NCBI GenBank assembly: GCA_963978895.1 | Contig: OZ022242.1 | Location: forward strand, 26,504,924-26,568,923 | DNA from: Erpobdella octoculata | Taxonomy: Eukaryota; Annelida; Clitellata; Hirudinida; Erpobdellidae | Length of the DNA stretch: 64,000 bases | Direction of reading: 5' to 3' | Shown here: positions 24,203 to 32,649 of the stretch, piece after piece | Position numbering within the stretch: position 1 is the stretch's first letter | How the letters are laid out: every line of letters begins with the position of its first letter | Notes under the pieces: generated by a model | Seen by the model: only the letters and a program-made list of their open reading frames with translations | Told to the model about the DNA's origin: nothing | The model's database searches: none | Translations under genes and position numbers: made by a program

Positions 24203-25202
24203 ACTATCTGATTTGACTACTTGGCAAAAAGACGGTGACTGGTTTTGATCATGAGCAGCCGCATAATTATCGGCCACTTGAGAAAGTTCTTCATGAGACA
24301 ACCATCTATTTTGTTCTTGGGTCAAAACGAAACTTCGAGAGTCAACAGGTAACAACTCCTTGAGCTGGTCGGCGCACAGCTAACTTATTAGTTGATCATA
24401 ATTCTGAACAATTCTCCAACTTTTAACATAGTATGAAAGTGCATTATGTAATTCGGAAGCCAAACTAGAGAACGTTTGGTCTGATTTTTTAGTTAGAGAT
24501 TGAATATATTGTTTTAAGTAGGCAGGACTGACTCTCTGTTCGGCTAAAAACGCCGTTTTAACACTATCATAATTTTCTAATTGAGTAGGAGAAAGGCGGG
24601 TTATTAAACTATGTGCCTTACAAGTCAAACATGATTGTAAAATCCTGGCTTTAATGTCATTATTGACATTATTAATAATAAATTGTTTTTCTAATAATTC
24701 AAAAAAACCAGGAATTTCCTGAATATTTGATGGAAATTCACCTACCAACGGTCTAATATTTGATATACACCGACTAGCCCGACTTTCAACCGAAGTTTCA
24801 AAATTTTCTCGAGCTATCATTCGTTCGCGTTCCTCTATTCTCCATCGTCTTGTTTCTTCTAATTTTAGCCATCTTAGCTTTCTATTTTCTCATTCTTCTT
24901 CTAACATCATCTCTTTTAATTGCAATTCTCTTTCTCGCAATGCTCTTTCTATCGATTCATTTTCCAATTGTCAATCTATTTCCAACTCTTTCCTCTTTTC
25001 TTCACCATCCCACATACCTCTACGTTTTTAATTTTCATGACGTTCTCCTCGTCGATCTCCCCACGTCGAATCTTCGCCAAACCCACTAGTGTCTTCCCTC
25101 CTAACGTTCCCCGAATCCTCCCAATTTTCTGGAGACACATTCCCTCCAGGTAATTGCGCTGGGTTTTCACAACCCTCAACACCGGACGACTTACTATCCA
25201 TC
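24203..25202 (-). pseudogene. Gmr1-like gag with SCAN-like C-terminal region
   Basis: The minus-strand start is ATG at 25202 (MDSKSSGVEGCENPAQ). A Lys/Glu/Arg-rich coiled region follows with stops (for example ERERMIARENFETSVESR). Then comes capsid: RPLVGEFPSNIQEIPGFFEL and IKARILQSCLTCKAHSLI. After the stop at 24378-24380 the same frame continues LCADQLKELLPVDSRSFVLT and NRWLSHEELSQVADNYAAA. The L..QLKELLP..R.FVL...N.WL..EEL..VAD.Y pattern is that of the SCAN domain, which is known to derive from the capsid C-terminus of Gmr1-like elements. It ends at the hAT insertion site. Confidence 0.8.
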
Positions 25203-25425
25203 TTCAACCAGATAAGTATCAATATAAAAGACCTACTTATCTAAACTCAGACCGGCGGGAAAACTCGAAAAGAAACTCAAACCTTGAACACGGATGGGTC
25301 GGCCGATTCTAGCCACGGAAAGTCACGTAACTGGTTAGCTGATCCCGAAAACGTCTGGCGAGTCTTGGTCACAAGGAGAACTTCACCGGCAAGAGAGATC
25401 TTCTTCCCGAACTTGCTTGTCGCAC
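25203..25425 (-). other. Gmr1-like 5' leader between LTR and gag
   Basis: Non-coding leader, continuing on the other side of hAT element 2 at 27799-27839, where the primer-binding region abuts the 5' LTR. Confidence 0.6.
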
Positions 25426-25562
25426 CAGGCCCGTAGGCAGGATTTAGTGAGTGGGGGGCTATGAAAATTAGTAGGGGGGCTACTGACGAACGAAGGCACC
25501 AAAGAAGCCTGACCGCGAGCGCCGCAGGTGCGAAACCCCTCGCGATAAGGAGATTCGCCAAA

Positions 25563-25630
25563 GCATTTTGTAGCATTTGACATACACATACATACATACA
25601 CACATACATACGCACATACATATATATATA
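25563..25630. repeat. CATA-type microsatellite
   Basis: ACATACATACA-like tract ending in (TA)5, just left of the first 20-bp minisatellite. Confidence 0.85.
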
Positions 25631-25659
25631 GTTCCCGGGGAAATGCCAAAAGCCCGAAT

Positions 25660-25857
25660 TTTGACATTTGCCCGAATCGGTCTAGCCAATCGGGCAAATA
25701 GCGTACGAAGTCGGGCAAATGGCGTACGAAGTCGGGCAAATGGCGTACGAAGTCGGGCAAATGGCGTACGAAGTCGAGCAAATGCCGTACAAAGTCGGGC
25801 AAATGCCGTACAAAGTCGGGCAAATGGCGCACGAAGTCGGGCAAATGTCCTTCAAAG
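25660..25857 (+). repeat. 20/21-bp minisatellite, left arm
   Basis: About nine units of GGCGTACGAAGTCGGGCAAAT with small changes. The reverse complement of the same unit forms the array at 27282-27478, so the two arrays are an inverted pair about 1.4 kb apart. Confidence 0.93.
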
Positions 25858-25970
25858 GTCAAGCTAAAAAAGTTAGTAGCCGGACAAAAACTCGTCAAAA
25901 CATGAACAAAACCGCCGTTGTCATACACAACCTATAGAAGCCGGCGACATTAACGTTGAAGCAGCAATAC

Positions 25971-26985
25971 ATCAGTCCACTATAAGCAGAGCTGGCGAAC
26001 AATGGTGTCTCAGATTTGACCCTCTAATTAAAATGGCATTTGGTTTTGTCGCTAGAGTAACCAAAAATAAACATTGAATAAAGTTTTCAATATTTATTGG
26101 TAAAAAATTAAAAAAACCCTTCAAGTCAAAACAATAATATCAGTGTGTACAGAGTATGGACATCAATCTCATTTAGTTCATAGGCTATCCATAGCTCCCA
26201 CACCTTTTCGTGTTTTTTTGCTAGAATCTAGCGACCTAATATATGAACATTGAATCAATTTTTTAATATTTATTGCTAACAATTTTTTAGGTTAAAACAT
26301 TAACAATGTCGGTGTGTAGAGTATCGACACTAATCAGGTTGAGTTCATAGGCCATCCATAAATCCCACACCTTTTCGTTTTTTTCTAAAAAAAATTGTTT
26401 TTTGTTGCCTCAGCAGCTGACCAGTTTCTAGGCAATCGGCTTCTATTGGGATATATTGAGCCTTCTGGTGAAGAAGACTAACAATTTTGTAAAAGGATTT
26501 TGGCACTTCGGAGTTGCTGTTCAAAGAACTGTGCCAGGCTTCTACGTCATTGTTATTTTAATTTCACGTTTAAAAACGCTCCATTCTTGCAGTTTATATT
26601 TTCCTTTTATCCAAGTATTTTTTATGTAGTTTGCCAGCTGCTAAAAATGTGGAAGAATTAATAAATACTAATAATATAATGTTTGATTAAAAAAATTCAC
26701 CTTTAAAGATTCCATGGATATATTTGAATAAATTATATCAAATATTCAAATGAATAATTATAATTACTCTAGCGACAGAAACCAAATTAAAAATAACATC
26801 GGAGACTAAACTAAAACAATAATTCAACAACGAAGGAAAAAATACTAAACAGTAACTTAGAAGCTGTTGTATATTTTTTTATTCAAATAATAAGAATTTT
26901 GATACGAAACATTTGGCGGTTTCTAATAGTGCCAAAACTGAGACACCATTGTGTGGTTCACATCCTCTGCTTATAATGAACTGAT
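25971..26985. mobile_element. Inverted-repeat element inside hAT element 2
   Basis: Left end ATCAGTCCACTATAAGCAGA with AATGGTGTCTCAG further in; right end is the complement (ATCAGTTCATTATAAGCAGA, AATGGTGTCTCAG). A second inner pair (TCTAGCGACAGAAACCA and TTGGTTTTGTCGCTAGA) is also inverted. Two ~100-bp direct copies with CACACCTTTTCGTGTTTTT-like sequence occur at about 26080-26230 and 26250-26380. No ORF. Probably a non-autonomous DNA transposon. Confidence 0.65.
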
Positions 26986-27002
26986 TTTTAGCTTGTACGT
27001 TT

Positions 27003-27187
27003 GAACTCCGCCTTGCTAATTGCGAGCCAGTCCCAAGCCTGGAGAAAGGAGGAGGGAAAGGTAAAAAGGATCAAATTCTGATCCACGACAGGAAGTACTC
27101 AAGTGCTTCCTACATACAGCCATTAGAGTCTTAAAACACCTGGTGTAAAGGACTATAAACTATTATAAAAAAAAAAAAAAAAAAAAA
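27003..27187 (+). mobile_element. SINE, full copy
   Basis: Matches 4490-4682 nearly base for base. Poly-A end. Flanked by AGCTTGTACGTTT at 26990-27002 and 27188-27200. Confidence 0.9.
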
Positions 27188-27200
27188 AGCTTGTACGTTT

Positions 27201-27258
27201 CGTCTTAAAACACATGGTGTAAAAGACTATAAACTATAAAAAAAAAATAAATAAAAAA
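27201..27258 (+). mobile_element. 5'-truncated SINE of the same family
   Basis: Only the last ~40 bp of the SINE (CGTCTTAAAACACATGGTGT) plus an A-rich tail. It is followed by a third copy of the target word AGCTTGTACGT (27259-27269), so it inserted at the same site as its neighbour. Confidence 0.85.
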
Positions 27259-27281
27259 AGCTTGTACGTACTTCGGGCGTC

Positions 27282-27478
27282 AATTGCCGGACTTCGTACG
27301 GCGTTTGCCCGACTTCGTACGGCATTTGCCCGAGTTTGTACGCCATTTGCCCGACTTCGTACGCCATTTGCCCGACTTCGTACGCCATTTGCCCGACTTC
27401 GTACGCCATTTGCCCGACTTCGTACGCTATTTGCCCGACTGGCATGAGCCATTCGGGCAAATGACAAAATTCGGGCAA
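27282..27478 (-). repeat. 20/21-bp minisatellite, right arm
   Basis: About eight units of ATTTGCCCGACTTCGTACGCC, the reverse complement of the left arm at 25660-25857, ending with diverged units near 27478. Confidence 0.93.
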
Positions 27479-27494
27479 ATGTGTAGGAGCCATA

Positions 27495-27660
27495 GTTCCC
27501 GCTCGCTCACCCGCTCCGCTCCGCTCATTTTGTGACGGATTTCAAATTTTTTTTTTATATTTGATTCCCCTTGACTCTCAAGGTTGTGTGAAAATTTCAT
27601 TACGATCGGATGAATGGTGTAGCAATGCATAAAGGACATTAACATATATACAAACATTCA
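27495..27660 (+). repeat. X element (GTTCCCGCTCGCTCACCCGC unit)
   Basis: Begins GTTCCCGCTCGCTCACCCGC. It contains TTTGTGACGGATTTCAAAT, CCCCTTGACTCTCAAGG and GATCGGATGAATGGTGTAGC, and ends in TA repeats. Other copies: 39306, 48758, 49255, 60075, 60611 and 60856. Confidence 0.85.
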
Positions 27661-27988
27661 TTTTTATATATATAGATTTACCTTTATTTATTTATTTTTA
27701 TTTAATTGTATTTAAAATTTTAGTGGGGGGGCTTACATTTTTAGTGGGGGGGCTGCAGCCCCCCCAGCCCCCCCGCTAGCTACTGGCCTGTGTCGCACTT
27801 ATTTCTTCCTGCTACTTGATCCCACCGCTGCCACCAAAATGTCACAGTCACAGAATGCCGTGAATACCAGGAAGAAAAAGGCAACACAACAACACGACAA
27901 CAACTTTAATAAAGCGTAAATCAAATGTAAAAACGAGCAGGACTTCGCCTGATACTAAATAGCTAGACTGTACTGGCGGGGTTCAAAG

Positions 27989-29446
27989 TAGAGGTGTGCA
28001 CGGTAGTGGGGACGGCGGGAATACCGCGGATTTTGCGGTAATTCCGCGGAAATGGGGACGAACGCGGTGGGGATACCGCGGTATTGGGGACGACTTTGCG
28101 GGGTTACCGCGGGGATGGAAAAAAACGTGCGGGACTACCGCGGGGATGGGGACGAGTTTTTGCGGTATCACCACAAAATTAAAATTATTTTATTTTATAA
28201 AAAATAATTATTTTTTACTTTACCGAAAATTTATCAAGTAATAATTATCATTGCTAACGTTTTTTAATCTTGGCAACGCGCTGTTGTTTATCGCTGATAA
28301 TGAATTACCGAAAGTTTTCGAGTCGTAGGTTGCATTATTTGTTTAATTGTCGAAATCGTAGTTCGAATTTCAAGTTAAATATGGAAAAGGCTGACATTCA
28401 AAAATTAGTTAACTGCAACAGTGATCGTGTCAGTACATACGAATGTGACAAAGGAAAGAGTGTTGTTTGGAAGTCATTCAAGCTAGTCAGAGTAGGAGTA
28501 GTAACGATAACGCATTCGTTAAATGTGAAAAATGCAACTCAATTCTGAAGTGGAAATCTTGCGATGGTACCAGTGGGTTAAGCACTCACATCGATTTTTG
28601 TATGTCACAATCACCAGTGCCACAGAAAAGTCTGTTGCTACAAAAGCTGGTAGATGACATAACAGTAAATTCTGAGCCACAAGAATAAGATGACTTTTCA
28701 GAACAACAACCCGTCTAAAAAAGAAAACTTGAGGATGACTTTTATGTATGCCAGCTTGTACACCACAACGTCAACAAGTTCATTTTTGAATGAAGTAAGT
28801 TTTATTATTAAATTATCTTTATATTAAAAGCAAGAAAGTTTTTTTTAGACTGGTTCATTGTTATTAATTACTTTTGCTTACATGAGCAACTAGTTTCACA
28901 ATGTTAATTATTTTTATAAGGTTGCTGACTATTTGGCATTAAAGGAAGAAAGTGTAAAAGGTGATTTGCTCAGTTTTTGGGAAAAAAACTCAAAGAAATG
29001 GCCAAAACTATCTCAAGTCACAGAAAATATTTTGAGTGTGCCAGCAGCAAGCACATCCTCTGAAAGAGTATTTTCAATGGGTGGACTAACAATAAATGAT
29101 AGACGAACTCAGCTAAGTGAAAAAAACGTCGATGGACTTTTATTTATTCATGGTCTCAAATAAATTGTATTGATTCCTATTACAGTGTAATTACAATTAT
29201 ATATATATATATATATAAACACATAAGTTAAAAATAATGACTAGTACAGGATTGAATAAAAATTGGGAATAAACGGTGCGGGGACGGATGGGGATGGGGA
29301 TGAAAGATTTATGGACTGCGGGGATGAAACACTGTGGGGACGGTTGGGGATGAGGACGATAATGGCGGGGATGGATGGGGATGGGGATGACACTCACGGG
29401 GACGGTTGGGGATGGGGACGAAAAGTCATCCCCGCGCACACCTCTA
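27989..29446 (+). mobile_element. hAT element 3 (1.46 kb), internally deleted
   Basis: Ends TAGAGGTGTGC and, inward from the right, TAGAGGTGTGCGCG. The 8-bp target duplication GTTCAAAG is at 27981-27988 and 29447-29454. Subterminal sequences are G-rich tandem words: GGGGATACCGCGG-like on the left, GGGGATGGGGATG-like on the right. It lies within the 5' LTR of the Gmr1-like element. A short TA tract is at 29197-29216. Confidence 0.92.
28270..29163 (+). pseudogene. hAT transposase remnant: BED finger plus dimerisation domain
   Basis: A BED-type zinc finger spans 28420-28610 in two frames: KSVVWKSF, then after a one-base shift FVKCEKCNSILKWKSCDGTS and HIDFC (CX2C...HX3C). About 250 bp further on, 28933-29163 encodes the C-terminal dimerisation region (VPAASTSSERVFSMGGLTIN, then DGLLFIHGLK and stop). 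The catalytic DDE core is deleted, so only DNA-binding and dimerisation parts remain, and not in one frame. Confidence 0.8.
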
Positions 29447-29606
29447 GTTCAAAGCGCTATATATATAGCCTCAGGAAACGCGTCAACAAAACAACAAGAA
29501 AACAAACGTCTGCGAATTAATGTCTAGGTTCCTGAGAGTCTAGACAGGTCGACAGGTGCAAGATACACTTATCAGGAGGTCCGGTAGAGCGACCCCAGAC
29601 ACTAGG

Positions 29607-31130
29607 GTTGGACGTTTTTTCATATCAGGCCCCTCCACAAGTCACGATCCAGGGCAGACTGCGCTTCAGGCCGAGCTCATCCATGTCTTTCTTCACACAT
29701 TCCCACCAAGTCTTCCTACTTCTACCGTTACTTTTCACTCCAACAACATCCACATCTCTAATTGCCACACAACTCTTACAACGGAAGCCAACAAGATCTT
29801 TCAAACTACCCAAAATGCCACTGCACCTTTTATGGACCCAACTCTTACAATCCACACAACAAATTGAATTGGAGCCAGCACCTTTTCTGCATACACTGCA
29901 TGGCCATTTACCCGACACGTCATTATTTTTGTCTTACTCGCATTCACTCTAAGGCCTTTCGCTTCCATGCCAATTTTCCAGATCCTTAACTTTTCCAGGA
30001 GAGAATCTTCTGTCTCGGCTAATAAAACAAGATCATCAGCATAGAGCAGTTCCCTGGGCAAGCCTACCCTGAGCTCCCGTGATTAGGCCTCTAAAACAAT
30101 GATAAACAACAATGGGCTGAGAACTGAACCCTGATGCACTCCAACCTTATAGCTGAAAGCATCACTCTCCTTCCCATTCACTCTCACCACTGTCGCTGCA
30201 TCATCATACATAGTTCTTATCACGGAAACTAACCATTCATCCACACCTAGACATCTCAGAGCCCACCACACTAACTGACAAGGTACTCTATCAAATGCCT
30301 TTTCAAGATCAATGAAGGCCATCCACAGATCTTTGTTCTTGGCAAGATACTTTTCCTGCAGCTGACAAACTATGAAAATAGCATCGGTAGTACCTTTCCC
30401 CATCATGAAACCAAACTGCATACCATCAATTTTTACAATCTTCGTTACTCTTTTTTTAATCACTTTCATTGCATGTTCTAATAGTTTAATGCCCCTGTAT
30501 GAGCCACATGCTAATGCATCGCCTTTTCCCTTGTAGACATTCACCATCCAGCTCTTATTCCAGTCTACAGGGGTTTTACCATCCTTCACTACTGCATTAC
30601 ACACTTCAGTCATCCAAACTATACCAACAGCTCCAGCAGCTTTAAACATGCCTGCCACCACTCCTGAAGGTCCTGCTGCCTTGTTACGTTTCATCTTATG
30701 GATTGCATTACTAACTTCCAGAGTAGTTAACTTTTCACTAGATCCACAAACAGGACTTACATGAGTTAGACCATTTGCATCCCAAGTGAACTCCTCATTA
30801 TAAATTCTATCATAATGCGCTCTCCATACCTCCAACAACCTACTATCCTCAGCCACAACCTTACCTTCATTGTCTTTCACGCAGTTGGCCCGCACATATC
30901 CCGGTTTTTACGCATTAGCTGCTTGGCTACCCTGAACACCTTTCCTGTCCTCCCTATCCAAATCTTCGCAAAAAGTCTTTCGGATTGCGTTCTTAGCATT
31001 AAAGATAGCTTTCTTAGCCATGCGTTTGGCCTGGTTGTAGCTTTACTTGGTTGCTAGATTTTTCCCAGGTTGCTGGCACTTCAAATTCAACCTCTTCATT
31101 CCACCACCATGTCTCTTTATGCCTACTAAC
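29607..31130 (-). pseudogene. Non-LTR retrotransposon (LINE) ORF2 fragment
   Basis: Minus strand. KETWWWNEEV (about 31110) is followed by broken frames, then a 270-residue open RT (30083-30895): NKAAGPSGVVAGMFKAAGA, MAFIDLEKAFDRVP (motif A), GVHQGSVLSPLLF (motif B). An in-frame TAA near 30081 separates it from LLYADDLVLLAETED (motif C, YADD). A frameshift near 29900 leads to a Cys/His domain: WPCSVCRKGAGSNSICC, VDCKSWVHKRCSGI. The endonuclease is not seen (5' truncation or beyond 31130). The Cys-rich tail after RT is common in invertebrate LINEs. The clade was not determined. It abuts the target duplication of the Gmr1-like element. Confidence 0.85.
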
Positions 31131-31772
31131 CAGCAATTGACGCACGCTTCGCGCGCGTGTGAGTTTTTACATATTTTACATATTAATAGTAAAGTTAGTC
31201 GCACTCTAAGCTCAAAAACAACACCTATGCGCTATTATGGTAATAACTTTACGCACGCTTCGCTTAGCGTGGAGCGTGTGACAATTATAGCCAGTTGCAT
31301 ATGAACACGTTTTATAAAATAGTAAATTGTCGTTGATAATAATAATTTACAACTTGTTTAAAATTGGGAATAACCCGCCGACTACTACTTCGGTGATTTA
31401 TTTATTTTCAACTTTATATTTAGCGATGACGTACGATGCATTATATATATACATATTCTTCAATGAGATTTATTAAACATACAATTTACACAAATTTATT
31501 AAACACACAATTTACTATACTTTCAATGACCGATATTTAAATAAACGCCTACAGTAATAGTTCAATGTAAAGCCTAAGTATGCACTAAGCATATCAGTAA
31601 AGCAAGACAATAGATTATATTGTTGAAACGGATTTCAATAGGCGAGGAGATTCACAAAATGGTGCAGGAGATGTTGTGGCCGATTACCATGGACGTTCGA
31701 CGTGATAAACTGCGAAGTGGTAAGAATAGAACCGATTTAAGTGACGATCACAGAATAGACTTGTACACGATG
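31131..31772. other. Non-coding repeat DNA
   Basis: GC-rich words CGCACGCTTCGC occur twice (31141, 31251). At about 31315-31430 there is a ~110-bp segment (contains ACCCGCCGACTACTACTTCG) that recurs at 32540-32620 and 38749-38860. No gene recognised. Confidence 0.5.
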
Positions 31773-32453
31773 TTAGTGCATCTGCCCTGTGTGTAAGAAG
31801 CTCGCTATTGCGTCCAGTTTTTCTCTGACCGGCTTGGGAAGTCCCCGGTCAAGAGAATCAAAATAGGAGCATATGACTTGTTTAAGGATAGGATCAAATT
31901 CTTGAATGGCCAAGGTGTAATGATTGGAATGAAGAACAGGAATAATGACGACATCTGATAAAGAGGGGGTCGTCAAAAAGTATTCGTTGACTCTTTTTTT
32001 ATCAACTGCTGCTTGGAAGAAAATGGCCGACATCAGACATAAATTTGTATCAATTGCTCCATCAAGATGTTCTTTTATAATTTGCAGCGAACGAACATTC
32101 ACTATGGCCGAGTCGATGTACTTGGTCGGGTCGATCATTTCTTTCATTAAAACGTTATCCAAAATTAAAAAAGAATTTATAGTTTCATTAATTGCAACGT
32201 TGCGCATCCGGGGGTAATGTTCCTTAAGATAAATTTCTACATTGCTAGATTCAGCGTTTTCCAACGTCAGATTGACTTCATCAACGGGCGTGTCAGAGTT
32301 TAACCGTCGTTTTTTATAATCTATTTCTTTTGTTAAATTATAACTCTTCTCGTCCGTTACTCGCTTAGATGGTCGTCCGCCAACTCCTTTTCTATTGGTC
32401 AATTTGCGACGACCGCCACCTTTTGTTTTCAAGTCGTTCATATCGATTTTCAT
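31773..32453 (-). CDS. Ulp1/SENP-like cysteine protease fragment (226 aa)
   Basis: Basic N-terminus (KTKGGGRRKLTNRKGVGGRP) with a KKRR motif, possibly nuclear or DNA-binding. The C-terminal half resembles the Ulp1 (C48) fold: VVIIPVLHSNHYTLAIQ contains the expected catalytic His (SNHY), followed ~15 residues later by SYFDSL with the expected Asp. The region that should carry the catalytic Cys is cut off by a stop at 31773 and I cannot find it in shifted frames. Proteases of this type are often carried by DNA transposons, and the copy lies between direct repeats. Probably a truncated transposon passenger. Confidence 0.55.
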   Translation of the reverse strand: MKIDMNDLKTKGGGRRKLTNRKGVGGRPSKRVTDEKSYNLTKEIDYKKRRLNSDTPVDEVNLTLENAESSNVEIYLKEHYPRMRNVAINETINSFLILDNVLMKEMIDPTKYIDSAIVNVRSLQIIKEHLDGAIDTNLCLMSAIFFQAAVDKKRVNEYFLTTPSLSDVVIIPVLHSNHYTLAIQEFDPILKQVICSYFDSLDRGLPKPVREKLDAIASFLHTGQMH

Positions 32454-32649
32454 TACTTTTTATAATCAAACGGCTATTTTCCTTAAACCTGTTTATAGGA
32501 GAAATTACGAAAATACGGCCAAAACCAACATTCAATGTCTGATATTGGGAAAACCCGTCGATGTACTACTTCGGTGATTTATTTATTTTCAACTTGTTTA
32601 TATTTAGTTATAGCCGCAAAGCGTCGAACTTTCCAATAATAGGAATAAT

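Larger units (their letters stand above)
25426..27790. mobile_element. hAT element 2 (2.4 kb, non-coding)
   Basis: Ends CAGGCCCGTAG and, inward from the right, CAGGCCAGTAG. The 8-bp target duplication TGTCGCAC is at 25418-25425 and 27791-27798. G-rich subterminal runs (GGGGGGCT) lie at both ends. No transposase is seen. The interior holds minisatellites, an inverted-repeat element, two SINE insertions and an X element. Confidence 0.88.
10621..29601 (-). mobile_element. Gmr1-like Ty3/gypsy LTR retrotransposon with many nested insertions
   Basis: The 3' LTR is 10621-10924 and the 5' LTR 27840-29601 (interrupted). The 5-bp target duplication CTAGG is at 10616-10620 and 29602-29606. Reading 5'-3' on the minus strand: 5' LTR, primer-binding region (27799-27839, begins TTTTGGTGGCAGCGGTGGGA), leader, gag (from 25202), zinc knuckle, protease, integrase, then RT and RNase H, polypurine tract (TTTTGAGGGGGAG at ~10931-10943) and 3' LTR. 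Integrase before RT is the reverse of normal Ty3/gypsy order and defines the Gmr1 lineage. Stops, frameshifts, a deletion in integrase and six or more insertions show it is dead. Confidence 0.88.
27840..29601 (-). repeat. 5' LTR of the Gmr1-like element, interrupted
   Basis: TGTCACAG start (27840), AGACA end (29601). It equals the 3' LTR at 10621-10924 after removing hAT element 3 and one copy of its target, giving ~296 bp against 304 bp. Confidence 0.92.

Noticed and set aside
25660..27478. Possible CRISPR array in the evenly spaced 20-bp repeats
   Set aside because: Units are contiguous with no unique spacers, the sequence is eukaryotic, and no cas genes are present.
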